DNA from: Scilla litardierei
Taxonomy: Eukaryota > Streptophyta > Magnoliopsida > Asparagales > Asparagaceae
Assembly: GCA_030789695.1 (NCBI GenBank)
Contig: CM061132.1
Location: forward strand, 158,020,817 to 158,084,816
Direction of reading: 5' to 3'
Length of the DNA: 64,000 nt
Made by a program: the position numbers and the translations under genes. This document shows, piece by piece, positions 32,923 to 45,222 of this stretch. Position 1 is the first letter of the stretch; every line of letters starts with the position of its first letter. The notes under the pieces are model-generated. The model was not told the DNA's origin. It did not search any database and saw only the letters and a list, made by a program, of their open reading frames with translations.

Positions 32923-33541
32923 GTGATCCTATCAAAAGTTCATAATATGGATGTCTCTGAAGACACAAATGACCATCATACATTTAATCAACTAGGGGGA
33001 TCTGTTCCTAGGGATCTGATAGGAACTCGAAGAAATCTGAAAATTAGTGATAGAAAACTGAAAATAAAGAGATAAATTGATTACAATTAAAGTGGTAACC
33101 TCCCTCCCAAGACGCCGATTGAAGAGGACGGCCGCACTCTCCCGTAGAACGAAGAACTATCTCTCCGATTTATCAAAATAATCAAAACTCACCTCCCCTA
33201 GGGCCGGCCGCACCCTCCCCCTCTAATACAATCCCACTTTTTTAGCAAATTACTAATAAGCCATTATAACAATTAAAATAATAAAAAGGGCCCAAAAGTT
33301 GCGAATACGCCCCTGAATCATGCAGTTGGACCCGGTCCTCCTCTGGTGTGCCGTCGCCTGTAAGTGATGAGCCCATCGGGATCCTATCAAAAGTTCATAA
33401 TATGGAGGTGGTCTCTGACGACACAAATGACCATCATGTATTTAATCAACTTTTTTGTTGTTGTTTGGTTTGGGGGGGCTATCAAAAGTTCATGATATGG
33501 AGGTCTCTGAAGACACAAATGACCATCATATATTTAATCAA
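32923..33541 (+). repeat. Three dispersed copies of a 65-70 bp repeat
   Basis: The unit begins ATCCTATCAAAAGTTCATAA and ends ATTTAATCAAC. Copies are at 32923-32991, 33380-33450 and 33478-33541, with a 390 bp and a 27 bp spacer between them. The same trio recurs in copy 2 from about 42575. One frame of each reads LSKVHNM...EDTNDHH.FNQL, but there is no larger ORF, so I do not call it coding. Confidence 0.8.
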
Positions 33542-33557
33542 TTGGATGTGCGTATAC

Positions 33558-34007
33558 GGGCTTGTTCTTTTGCCAAGAATAGGGGTGGAAATGGGAATTT
33601 GGACACTATTCCTGCACTATTCACTCTATTCCAAGTTTGTATTCCAAGCGGTTGTTTCTTTGGGCGTGGAATAGAATCCTACGTGGCTATTCCAATTTGG
33701 TAATGATGAGCACTTTTGTATTCCAAGCTTTTTGCTTGGAATACAATGGAATCCTTAGGAAGGGTGGGCCCCACTCTCTCATCTCTCTCTATCTCTCCCC
33801 TCCAACTCATCCCCTTTCCACTTTTTCATTCCAACTCTCCAATCCCAAAAGAACACAAGAATAGAATGTGGACCTCACTTTCTATTCCAAACCCCACTTT
33901 CCATACTCTATTCCACCCAAAAGAACACAAAACTACATTTTCTCTCTCCTTGGAATACAAACTTTTCCCTATTCCATTCTTCCCTATTCCAGCAAAAGAA
34001 CAGGCCC
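33558..34007. mobile_element. Tourist-like MITE (PIF/Harbinger type), copy 1
   Basis: Ends are GGGCTTGTTCTTTTGCC and GCAAAAGAACAGGCCC, inverted with few mismatches. The flanks are TAC on both sides, a 3 bp target duplication. At 450 bp it has no transposase. It is rich in GGAATA/TATTCC words on both strands. Confidence 0.82.
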
Positions 34008-35230
34008 TACCCCAACCCTGGAGGGGATTCTTGGAAAAGACAAAGGAAGAAAGACTGTGGCTCCAGCAGCAGCCGCAAGTATTGCGTGTGAGCGCATGCA
34101 CAAAGATTAAAACTTAATAATCACAATATACTTCATACCAAGTAATATAGTCCAGAATATGCCCATTAGCAAATTGTTTCTAGGCATGTAGCCTCTTGAT
34201 CTACCCAAAAAATACAAATCCTTTGTAAGATGCCTCCTGCCCATCGTGTATGTGAGCCAAGTCCACCAATGGCCATTAAGATAATAATTACATAAGCCTC
34301 CGGTCAATCTTAAGGCAATTTAATAGTCATGTACTTGTGTGAATACATTGCCGAACACCACTTCTTTTCTCCCTCTGATCCTCTCGTTAGAAATTATGCA
34401 CCAATATGTATGACTATGGATTATATTAATCTTGGCCTCTCCCGCAGCACCTCCCAATTGCGGTCAATCAAATTCAAGCTGATCCTGATGTTATGAAGTG
34501 AACAGACATAAGGTGGATGTGCATTATAGCCTCATCTGATTTCTAAAAGTAAAGATACATGTTCAGTCCAAAACGCTATATTAGAGTCTTGATATAAGAG
34601 TACTCGAGGATGGTTCATTTATGCAGAATTAAGAATACATAGTTACATACTATACTAGAGATTGGATCGTAGGCATCCAAACAAGTAAACCAAGTGAAAG
34701 AAGAAACATGCCGATGGGGTATGGTTCAGTACACCCGGCATATAGAGGCTGTAACATCCAAATGGGCTCCATAAGCAATCAACTTTACATTTTTCCGTTT
34801 TTCCGCATTCATTCTTCTATTATATTATAACATCAATATATTTCAACCATAAAATAAGTATTATCAAATTCTTTTAGTAAACTAGAACTTCATGTAGAAA
34901 AGCTCCAGAGAGTAGCAATTCCAAGAATATTTTAACAGATGGTATGAATAATGTAAGTGGCTAAACAAATCAGGGCAGTAATCTCACCTCATTTCAACAT
35001 TTCATTTCCACCAACGGAAGTATGATGGTATCTGTCCAAAAAAGTAGGATCCCTAACATCGGCGTGCATGCATGAAATATCCAACGCTCGGTAAGCTGGT
35101 ATTCATTGCTGACTGAAATTATCCATATATATACTGTCAAAGTCTGATATGGACTCCTTGATTTGAGATGCTAGTGCTTATAACTTTTCATTATACTTGA
35201 AGTATTTGGCCTTCAACAGTTATATCCCAT

Positions 35231-35572
35231 TTATTCACCAGACACCTCTGCTGAATGTAGCCAAAGCTTGCTAAGACCCCAAGAAGTGATTAATCTTTTC
35301 AAAGAAAGAAATAGCGCTAAAGTAGAACGAACAAACACATTAAAGAGAGGAATGTAAACATGACAAGACATAATACTCACCGTTGATCGAAAGGGTGACT
35401 GCAATGGGCCATTAGCCACGGTGGAAATAAGTAATAAGTTGTCAGGCCTCAGAGTAGAAAGGCTAAAACAGAGGAGGAGGAGACAGAAAAGCAGGAAGAG
35501 GAGACGGCAAAAATGAGGACAAGCTGCAGAAGTATGCACCCCCTTATGTATTACTGTTTCTATCCTTGCCAT
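35231..35572 (-). CDS. Candidate first exon of an unidentified membrane-anchored or secreted protein, copy 1
   Basis: The ATG at 35570-35572 is in a good plant context (AAAATGGC). It is followed by a basic start and a long hydrophobic stretch (FCRLLFLLFCLLLLCFSLS, residues about 21-40) like a signal anchor. After about 64 residues (SPFRST) there is a perfect splice donor, CAACG|GTGAGT, at about 35382; the open frame beyond it probably is intron. I could not find the next exon. The frame is kept in the second copy at 44881-45222. It could still be chance. I do not recognise the protein. Confidence 0.35.
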   Translation of the reverse strand: MARIETVIHKGVHTSAACPHFCRLLFLLFCLLLLCFSLSTLRPDNLLLISTVANGPLQSPFRSTVSIMSCHVYIPLFNVFVRSTLALFLSLKRLITSWGLSKLWLHSAEVSGE

Positions 35573-36102
35573 TTTCTTTCTTTCTGAATCATCTTAGGAG
35601 ATCATGAGCATGATATTGCAAATGCAACCGTGTACAACCTCCAGGAAAACTATGACCCAAGCATGTGGCAACAACAAAAGGTCAGTGCAGTGTCCAGGAA
35701 CACTGTTGAATAAAAAGAAGCGATACATACAAGTGACCTGACGGACGACAACGATGACGACGACCATCATGATCAACAATCTCATTCCAGATCACTCATG
35801 CTTTTGATATTCATAATTGTTAAACTCCAAACCCATAAAGTATACATATACATCTAGCTTATCACATTGCTTGTTGAACAGCTATTTTACTTTTCCCCTC
35901 AATTTCAGATTTGTTCTAAGATCACATGCTCAAGAAGTGCTTCTCAAATTAAACATCTTCATTAGTTCTATGAACATCCTCCTTGGCAGTATAATTTATC
36001 CTAGATAGTGAAAATGACAAATTCCTACATATTTTTGTTGTGTTGCCAGGATACTCTATTTTTCTAAAATCCTTCAGTGACAGACACTCGGACACTTACG
36101 GA

Positions 36103-37194
36103 CAATGTTCTAAATCTCGGTCTGATATCCGATATATCGGCAGCAATATCGATTTTATCACTAGGCCGATAGGAAAGGGGTTTATATATTGCGGTTTCCG
36201 ATATTTGGGAAAATATCTCCGCAATATCGGGTTGAGGCCGATATTGCGGCCAATATATCCTTTTGAAATATCGGCCGCAATTCATAGTTTTTTTAAAAAA
36301 AGTTAGCTGGTCGGTCCACTTAAAAGTGGACCATCCCGTGTCACCCGACCCAATCATTTACTTAAAACGACGAGAGGCATCTGAATTTTTGAGAGATAAT
36401 TACTGTTTGCCCTAATTCTAATCACACCGCTCCGCTCATCTCGACGCTCAGCTCCTTACACCGCTCCGCTCAGCTCCATCGATCGAGCTTTTGACATCCG
36501 GCGTTGATCTTTGCAAGGAAATTTCCGATCAAGATTAGTACGTACTCCTTAGTAATTTTTACCTTTTTCATTTTTTTTCATTTTTTTCTTTTTCTAAATT
36601 TTTTCGATTGGGTTTTTCCATCCAGCGTTTGTTCTTCTTAAGAGAGGGTTTTCCGATCAAGGTGAGTATTCTTTTCCTTTTTACATTTTTACATTTGTTT
36701 TTTAATTTTTTGATTTTCATCTTCACACTGTTAATATTGATCCACATGAATCATATATTGTAGATATTTAACTCGTTTGGTTTGTCACCACTTAAAGAAA
36801 TATTCCACCAAGTAGATGGCCGGTATTCACGTTTAATAAGATAAGTATACACAAAACAAACTTTTATTTGAGTTTCTATAGTTTATATTTCCGTAAACTC
36901 CTATGCTTTTATTTGACATCATTTTTTAGCATCTAATATAACACTCTGATATTATGTCAATATCCTCAATATTCATGTTTAACGAGATAAGTATAACAAA
37001 AACATACTTTTATTTGAGTTAGTATAGTTTATATCTTCTTAAATACATCTATGCTGACATATGTCATAATTTTAAGGCCTTCGATATAACACTCCGATAT
37101 TTAATCAATATCCCCGATATATCTCCGATATCCGCAATCCAAAATCAAATTTTCTAGGCCAATACGCGACCGATATCCGATATTTAGAACACTG
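36103..37194. mobile_element. Non-autonomous hAT element, copy 1
   Basis: Ends CA[A/G]TGTTCTAAAT and its complement ATTTAGAACACTG, with CTTACGGA as a perfect 8 bp target duplication at 36095-36102 and 37195-37202. Subterminal parts carry many CCGATAT/ATATCGG words in both directions. The middle has a 5'-UTR-like stretch (CCGCTCCGCTCAGCTCC and TTTCCGATCAAG, near 36420-36540 and 36645-36665) but no transposase. Confidence 0.9.
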
Positions 37195-38762
37195 CTTACG
37201 GACATTATGGACACCAGTGTACCACACGTTGTACATAGCTCGTATAAAATCTATAATGAAATATGTCTCACTGTAAGAGATAGGAAATCATTGGTCGAAA
37301 GGGGTCCATAAGAAAATTAAGCTAAGAATATAAACAAAAAATTGATGAGTCGTATGTTTCTTTTACTCCAACATTCATCCAAATCATTCACATTCTCTTT
37401 TTTTATCTATGTCAAAGTCGTAGTAGTTAAACAAAAGAATTAAAAACGGCCCATTGCTTAACTAAATATGGGATATAATATATGATTATATTAGATTCTA
37501 GGCATGTTCCCGAATCCTATAAGCGCCAGATCGGACACTTTAGGACACTCGGACACTTGACATTCGTGTCCCGCGCTGCGTCCATGTAACACTGTTTAGC
37601 AATGATTGTAAATTGTACCCTCATTCTTGTGCACATTCCATATTCTGCTCTCATCTATTTGCAATACCATAAACAAACAAACATGCAGCATGGAACTTCA
37701 CAATGAATATGCTAATGAGAATGATATCCATTATAATTAATACAATGAAGTAATGATCTAGCTTTGATCCCTGATATAAGCCTGGTGTAGGCTTACGGTG
37801 GGAGGGCATAACTCTACCTCTCCCATGTACTAGCTTTGCATTCTACATTACTAACACATACGTAAGAAAATAGATGATAAATGTAGCCTTTTGTTATAAA
37901 TAACCAAGAAGATTCGCAAAACTCAGTAGTTGTTTGCCTTAAGTCCACAGGACATTGGAAACATTACAAGTATTGAACGTTTAACCTTACAACTTTCATG
38001 GCAGTATGACCACTAGCGATGACGACGATGTGAAAGAGATAAAATATGCATGCCGATGATAAACAAGAAAGAACAAAAGCCTAAATTAAAATGAATGCAA
38101 TATAATATCATTTAAAGATCTGGACAGAACCTAATAGCATGTAGAATGCGTAGAAAATGTTCTCCATCCTTTCCTTAAGTGCAAAAATATCAAACACCGA
38201 GGCAGAAAACACATGAAGAATATAATGTTATGATAATAGAGACAAGCCAGCAGAAGTATTGCTAAATGCAGACATGCAAGAATTAGATGTAATACAATTT
38301 CTAATAAAATTCACCTCAACTTATTTTGGAAAAGAAGCCCGCAAAAATCATAATGCTAATGGCAATCGAAACCGTAGTTGCGAAGTAAAGAAAAAGCATT
38401 AATTGTTAGGTAACTCCATGTATCCAGCAAACCGCGGAAAAATAGAATCAAACAATCCACAGTCAAAGATCTGCCACAAAACAGAATGGATATTAACGTA
38501 ATACAAATTCCAAACAGCATAACAGACTTTAAACTTAATAATACAATATATGATCGTATACATGCAGAAGAACCCTCAAAAGTATTATCACAAATTTAAT
38601 ACACAACCCACATTCCAAACATTTATCAGTTCCCCATATTTGCGTCTTGAGATCTATTTTTCATAAAAATTCAAGTGGATGATTTAGTTTTAATTACCTT
38701 GTATACCCAGAAAAGAGGGAAAATGATCTGGGGAATGAATCCAGGAGGAGGAAAAATCTTCT

Positions 38763-38936
38763 TTAATCAGTCATCTTATTCAACCTGTGAATAGTACTTC
38801 TTGCAAGTCTGTTGCCTGGATCAATCTTCAAAACCATTCTTAAATCTTCAGCCCCAAGCCTGTACTTCTCGGTGCTCTCATACAACAGAGCACGTTGCAG
38901 TAGCACTGAAACATTTGCGCCATCACGTTCTAATAC
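38763..38936 (-). pseudogene. Orphan last exon of the TPR gene (duplicated copy)
   Basis: It encodes VLERDGANVSVLLQRALLYE through LNKMTD and stop, with the intron acceptor TTTGCAG kept at its start. It differs from the working exon at 48409-48582 by Thr for Ala two residues before the end. Upstream, copy 1 breaks off inside the intron at 39037, where a truncated gypsy element follows, so no exon 1 is available on this side. Confidence 0.9.
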
Positions 38937-39037
38937 CTGCAAAATCAGTATAACATGAAGTATGAGTTTATTTGGATATAATAATGAATTTGGCTTAGTT
39001 AATGACAAAATATAAATGATTATACCGTTGGGTCTGC

Positions 39038-40361
39038 TAGGCGGTCACCTTTAACCCCGTCCAACGTAGCCTGGTCCGAAGGAAGGCAGCAGTTCTCAGC
39101 CAGTCGCGCCGCCACGCCACAGTCAGCAAAAACCGACTCCCCCGGCCCCACTGGGAAGCGAGGTCGGTGAAGGCCCTCGCCTGACTGGGGCAAATCAATG
39201 GGAACAGAGTGGAACGCTCCCAGGTACCTCTCGTAAACCTCAGGGAGGGGGTTCGGTGGCGGCGATGACGGCCCGAACCACGGCCAGGTGACCTCAGCCG
39301 GGAAGGGCGGAGCCCGACCCTCGGACAGCAGAGCACCTCCCTCTTTAACCTGGGGACGGGCCTTCTTCGAGACACCCGACAAGGGGGAAGATGGGGCATG
39401 CCCCCTTACTCTTTTGCAGCCCACGCTAGGAGGCGGCTGTTTCTTTCGGACCTCTAACACGTGATCCCTCTTACGCGGAGCAGGCTCAGGGACCGTGACC
39501 AGGGGAGGGGTCGGAGCCGAAGCGAGGGCAAATCCACCTGTAAAAAGCACAGAGGAAAAGGTCAGAACTGGTCGGGATGGCTCAACACGGCGGACGTCAG
39601 CAGAACTCACCCGGGGGCCAAGTGGTCTTCCGCAAATTAAGATCATCAAAGAGAACGTCAATTTTTCGATCCTTTGCAGGAACCGCAAACAGGGCCTTCA
39701 CCGCTTCAAGATCGGCGTTGGTGGGGTCGCCCAGCTCAAGAGCCATCGCGCAGGCGCTGCTCCATTGAGACGGGAAGTCCACGTCCGACGGGAAAACGAA
39801 GAAGATGTAATCACCCTTCCAGAGCTTTAAAGAGCTCGGCAGCCCCAGCACCAGGCTCTTATTTGGCCGAGCACTGATATAAATCCAGGCCCCCGACTGA
39901 TGGTGGCTCAGGCGATAGAATTGGGCGAAGAGTCGAAGGGAGGGGACCACCCCCTTCGATACACAGAGAACGACAAACCCGACGATGAGGCCAATGGCAT
40001 TGGGGCAAAATTGGCATAGGGCCACCCTATGGGCACGAAGAAACTCGGAAATGAAGGGGTGGAGAGGGAACCGAAGCCCGAACCGAAAACACTTTTCGTA
40101 GACCCCGACCTCCCGAGGCCGGGGAAAGCAGATTCGCTCATCGGGTTCCGGGGCCCGAACAGAATAAGGGGAAAGAATGAAGCTGGTGCGCATGTTCCCT
40201 ATGGAGGTAGCACAGATGGATGAGGGACACCCGAGAACCTCGGAAGGCACCCCCGAAAGCACGCCCACGTGGCGGCGAACCGACGGGACGGACCCGCCGG
40301 CTGGGTCGGGGTCAGCAACGTCCTCTGGGCAACCCAAAACGGCAACGGAGGAGGACGACAT
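39038..40361 (-). pseudogene. Tat-type ORF1 with Transposase_28-like domain, truncated
   Basis: Exon 1 (40361-39611) has the plant gypsy ORF1 domain: FPRPREVGVYEKCFRFGLRF, HPFISEFLRAHRVALCQFCP and GIVGFVV-like strand, then WIYISARPNKSLV. A clean donor CCCGG|GTGAGT (39610) and acceptor TTTTTACAG|GTGG (39538) remove 73 bases and join WPPG to GFALASAP in frame. Exon 2 is Pro- and Arg-rich (KRDHVLEVRKKQPPPSVG) and ends by running into the junction at 39037. In Tat/Ogre-like elements such an ORF precedes gag; its role is unknown. The family name is from memory of the motif, not from a search. Confidence 0.65.
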
Positions 40362-40696
40362 GAGAGAGAGCTCGAACGGGAGTCATCCTGACGAAAAGGA
40401 GGGAAGACGATTGAAAAGGGCAGACCCTCGCCCAAAGGATGGCAGATCCCCTTTTCATACATCTCTTTCCCCGAGACGACCCCACGAGCGGCAAAGATGG
40501 ACACACGAGGGCACGTGGCAACATCCGCAGGCTGACGACGCTTCGAGACCCGCACCAGAGGGATTTGAACGGGCCGCTTAATGATGGTCTCCATTTAATG
40601 AACCAGCCTCGACTGGCGCGCCTGTCAAAATCAGCGGAAGTCACATCGACCGAACCGAGCCAACTAGATGGGATCGACACGACCGATGGGGGCAAT

Positions 40697-41614
40697 TGAT
40701 ACGGCTATTACGGTTGAAGTACAAAAGGCTAGATGCCCAACGTCAAGCTGAGGACGAGAAGCCTGCTAGCAAGGTTGGGCCCCGCTAGACGAGGCCCACA
40801 AAGAAAACGCGACCCGATCGATGAGGCCCCTGAGAAATCTCAAGACCGGCCCGCGACCCCCCGGAGGAACCACTCCCGAAGAGTATAGGGCTTTAACGTC
40901 AATCAAGATGCCCAGGAGAGGGACACCTCCCCCATGACGCTGGCAGGCGCCATTGTGGTGGCGAATCTCGAGGGGGGCGGATGGGGGCGAACGGCGTGAC
41001 GGCATGACCAGGGACAAACGGCTCCCCCATGATGCCGGCAAGCGCCATCGTGGGGAATGACGTGGCGACGTGGGCGAGAGCCAATCGCGGCGGATCTACC
41101 TATAAAAGGACCAGAGGGACAATGGAGTAAGGGATCGAACCCCAGGTATCCTAACCGAAGGTATACCATCAACGACCTTGGTCTTTCGCCATTCCTTTTC
41201 CATCCCCCTGCTCGCGCCGTGGGTCAGCGTATCGATCTCCTCTCGAGTCGTGCCTACCCGCCAAGTATCCTTAAGACCCTGATCTGACTTAGGCATCGGA
41301 TGGGATACGACCGGAACCAAGGTCCGGCCATCCTGACGAGTTTCTCGTCTATTCAGGAAGAAGCAGACCGAGGCGCCAAGGCTACCCCTCGACGCTCGTC
41401 CGACCGAGGCCGAGTCCATAGAAACCGAGCCGAGGCTTCCCCTCCGCTCTGCTTCAATCAGGAGTCGACGCCCTGCTCGGATCCGGCGCTCGACCCCCGA
41501 CGCCATCTCCAACCCGCACTGAGTGCACGTGCGCTCAGCACTCCCAAGGGGTCAACATCGACCCCTTGACCGCGTTGACCAATCCCTGGTCAACAATACT
41601 GTGGTGAGAAAACA
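40697..41614 (-). repeat. LTR of the Tat-like element
   Basis: On the minus strand it runs TGTTTTCTCACCACAG...ATAGCCGTATCA, 918 bp with TG/CA ends. The next bases (ATTGCCCCCATCGG) resemble the region where Tat elements keep their PBS (ATTGGCGCC-type), but three bases differ, so the PBS call is weak. Confidence 0.6.
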
Positions 41615-43208
41615 CCTGTAAAGGGGAAGGTATGGAACTGTGTGCAATTCAACAAAATCAAAGGCGAAATGTTTTGGTTCGAATATAAATTATCTCCACC
41701 AACTAGAAAATGAATATAAGTGAGGCACACAAGGCAGATAATTTTTCTGATGCATGACTAGAAGTGCTGAAGGATATGTATATCTTGTCGACTGGACACC
41801 CAATTCTAAATCTCAAGCTAATTCAATAGGTCTTTGCCAAAGCACGTTTTGGATATTATCCAGCATTCATTAATTCTTCCATAAAAACTAAAACTCTTCA
41901 TACACAAGATATAATTTACAGCTCAGCTACATGATACAGGTAGAGATTTCATCTCCGGGGGCCAGCGAACTTTTCTTCAACATTGCTCAGAGCTCTAAAT
42001 TAGCAAATTGCATCCTCTGACAATCAATGTAGCTTTTTTACCAACTTACCATCTAAAAGCTGCCTCCAGCTTATTTTTGCAGATAACATTCTATAGTTCG
42101 GTTGAAAAATCGTGAAGCAATCTTAAAGTTGGATAGGGAATAGGGGAACTCATGCATTCATTGGATCTGTATTTGTTCAATGATGGTTAACTAAAGCCAA
42201 CCAAGGTATACATAAATCAACTTCATGTTGAGAGACACACTTAATAGTGCACAATGTACCATGCTGTTAAGCTTTCGGGAAATAATTGTGCAGATTCTTC
42301 TTGATATGCAAACAAGTAACCTAGACATAAATACACCACAAATTCAAATACATAACTATAGCTGGAGAAGCTTCACTACTAAACGATCAGCCTCAATAAT
42401 TGAAATTGTTCAAACTTCAAACCGTTAGTTCATATTACCACCAAGAGGAACATGATAGAAGAAAACATTGGCCAACAACTAGCATGCATGTACCCATCCA
42501 TCTGCCATGAAATGACCAATCTATTCTCTTCGGCATTGAGTCTTGAACCCACCCCAATAATAATAGTTAGTTTGGTGATCCTATCAAAAGTTCATAATAT
42601 GGATGTCTCTGAAGACACAGATGACCATCATACATTTAATCAACTAGGGGGATCTGTTCCTAGGGATCTGATAGGAACTCGAAGAAATCTGAAAATTAGT
42701 GATAGAAAACTGAAAATAAAGAGATAAATTGATTACAATTAAAGTGGTAACCTCCCTCCCAAGACGCCGATTGAAGAGGACGGCCGCACTCTCCCGTAGA
42801 ACGAAGAACTATCTCTCCGATTTATCAAAATAATCAAAACTCACCTCCCCTAGGGCCGGCCGCACCCTCCCCCTCTAATACAATCCCACTTTTTAGCAAA
42901 TTACTAATAAGCCATTATAACAATTAAAATAATAAAAAGGGCCCAAAAGTTGCGAATACGCCCCTGAATCATGCAGTTGGACCCGGTCCTCCTCTGGTGT
43001 GCCGTCGCCTATAAGTGATGAGCCCATCGGGATCCTATCAAAAGTTCATAATATGGAGGTGGTCTCTGACGACACAAATGACCATCATGTATTTAATCAA
43101 CTTTTTTGTTGTTGTTTGGTTTGGGGGGGCTATCAAAAGTTCATGATATGGAGGTCTCTGAAGACACAAATGACCATCATATATTTAATCAATTGGATGT
43201 GCGTATAC

Positions 43209-43658
43209 GGGCTTGTTCTTTTGCCAAGAATAGGGGTGGAAATGGGAATATGGACACTATTCCTGCACTATTCACTCTATTCCAAGTTTGTATTCCAAGC
43301 GGTTGTTTTTTGGGGCGTGGAATAGAATCCTACGTGGCTATTCCAATTTGGTAATGATGAGCACTTTTGTATTCTAAGCTTTTTGCTTGGAATACAATGG
43401 AATCCTTAGGAAGGGTGGGCCCCACTCTCTCATCTCTCTCTATCTCTCCCCTCCAACTCATCCCCTTTCCACTTTTTCATTCCAACTCTCCAATCCCAAA
43501 AGAACACAAGAATAGAATGTGGACCTCACTTTCTATTCCAAACCCCACTTTCCATACTCTATTCCACCCAAAAGAACACAAAACTACATTTTCTCTCTCC
43601 TTGGAATACAAACTTTTCCCTATTCCATTCTTCCCTATTCCAGCAAAAGAACAGGCCC
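43209..43658. mobile_element. Tourist-like MITE, copy 2
   Basis: Same element as 33558-34007, with the same TAC flanks and the same length, carried along by the duplication. Confidence 0.82.
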
Positions 43659-44880
43659 TACCCCAACCCTGGAGGGGATTCTTGGAAAAGACAAAGGAAG
43701 AAAGACTGTGGCTCCAGCAGCAGCCGCAAGTATTGCGTGTGAGCGCATGCACAAAGATTAAAACTTAATAATCACAATATACTTCATACCAAGTAATATA
43801 GTCCAGAATATGCCCATTAGCAAATTGTTTCTAGGCATGTAGCCTCTTGATCTACCCAAAAAATACAAATCCTTTGTAAGATGCCTCCTGCCCATCGTGT
43901 ATGTGAGCCAAGTCCACCAATGGCCATTAAGATAATAATTACATAAGCCTCCGGTCAATCTTAAGGCAATTTAATAGTCATGTACTTGTGTGAATACATT
44001 GCCGAACACCACTTCTTTTCTCCCTCTGATCTTCTCGTTAGAAATTATGCACCAATATGTATGACTATGGATTATATTAATCTTGGCCTCTCCCGCAGCA
44101 CCTCCCAATTGCGGTCAATCAAATTCAAGCTGATCCTGATGTTATGAGTGAACAGACATAATGTGGATGTGCATTATAGCCTCATCTGATTTCTAAAAGT
44201 AAAGATACATGTTCAGTCCAAAACGCTATATTAGAGTCTTGATATAAGAGTACTCGAGGATGGTTCATTTATGCAGAATTAAGAATACATAGTTACATAC
44301 TATACTAGAGATTGGATCGTAGGCATCCAAACAAGTAAACCAAGTGAAAGAAGAAACATGCCGATGGGGTATGGTTCAGTACACCCGGCATATAGAGGCT
44401 GTAACATCCAAATGGGCTCCATAAGCAATCAACTATACATTTTTTCGTTTTTCCGCATTCATTCTTCTATTATATTATAACATCAATATATTTCAGCCAT
44501 AAAATAAGTATTATCAAATTCTTTTAGTAAACTAGAACTTCATGTAGAAAAGCTCCAGAGAGTAGCAATTCCAAGAATATTTTAACAGATGGTATGAATA
44601 ATGTAAATGGCTAGACAAATCAGGGCAGTAATCTCACCTCATTTCAACATTTCATTTCCACCAACGGAAGTATGATGGTATCTGTCCAAAAAAGTAGGAT
44701 CCCTAACATCGGCGTGCATGCATGAAATATCCAACGCTCGGTAAGCTGGTATTCATTGCTGACTGAAATTATCCATATATATACTGTCAAAGTCTGATAT
44801 GGACTCCTTGATTTGAGATGCTAGTGCTTATCACTTTTCATTATACTTGAAGTATTTGGCCTTCAACAGTTATATCCCAT

Positions 44881-45222
44881 TTATTCACCAGACCCCTCTG
44901 CTGAATGTAGCCAAAGCTTGCTGAGACCCCAAGAAGTGATTAATCTTTTCAAAGAAAGAAATAGAGCTAAAGTAGAACGAACAAACACATTAAAGAGAGG
45001 AATGTAAACATGACATGACATAATACTCACCGTTGATCGAAAGGGAGACTGCAATGGGCCATTAGCCACGGTGGAAAGAAGTAATAAGTTGTCAGGCCTC
45101 AGAGTAGAAAGGCTAAAACAGAGGAGGAGAAGACAGAAAAGCAGGAAGAGGAGACGGCAAAAATGAGGACAAGCTGCAGAAGTATGCACCCCCTTATGTA
45201 TTACTGTTTCTATCCTTGCCAT
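44881..45222 (-). CDS. Candidate first exon of an unidentified protein, copy 2
   Basis: Duplicate of 35231-35572. The start, the hydrophobic stretch and the splice donor CAACG|GTGAGT are kept; among the few changes are Ile to Leu near residue 49 and Val to Gly near the end of the open frame. Keeping the frame does not prove coding, since the copies are so young. Confidence 0.35.
   Translation of the reverse strand: MARIETVIHKGVHTSAACPHFCRLLFLLFCLLLLCFSLSTLRPDNLLLLSTVANGPLQSPFRSTVSIMSCHVYIPLFNVFVRSTLALFLSLKRLITSWGLSKLWLHSAEGSGE

Larger units (their letters stand above)
31976..39037. repeat. Copy 1 of a 7.06 kb direct duplication
   Basis: It aligns end to end with 41624-48683 at what looks like about 99% identity, with a shift of 9645 to 9652 bases caused by a few small indels. 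It starts at GGGAAGGTA and ends at GTTGGGTCTGC. Contents: three 66 bp repeats, a Tourist-like MITE, a candidate exon, a hAT element and the last exon of the TPR gene. Because the first exon is absent here, the gene piece in copy 1 is an orphan. Confidence 0.95.
39038..41614 (-). mobile_element. Truncated Tat-like Ty3/gypsy element between the two duplicated copies
   Basis: Minus-strand order: LTR (41614-40697), leader, an ORF of the 'putative gypsy type transposon' family with a spliced intron, then an abrupt end at the copy 1 junction. No gag or pol core remains. It is GC-rich (clearly richer than the duplicated DNA on either side). Junctions with both copies show only short matches, GGGAAGG at the right side and GTTGGGTCTGC at the left. 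Confidence 0.7.

Noticed and set aside
34107..34307. 66-residue minus-strand frame with Trp-rich text, present in both copies of the duplication
   Set aside because: Short, no splice or start context, no recognisable family; being in both copies only reflects the young duplication.
36075..37594. A larger hAT-like element outside the 1.1 kb one, from CAGTGACAGACACTCGG to GTGTAACACTG-like text with GGACAC words
   Set aside because: The ends share GGACACT words, but the 8 bp flanks (AAATCCTT and TTTAGCAA) do not match, so I cannot support it as an element.
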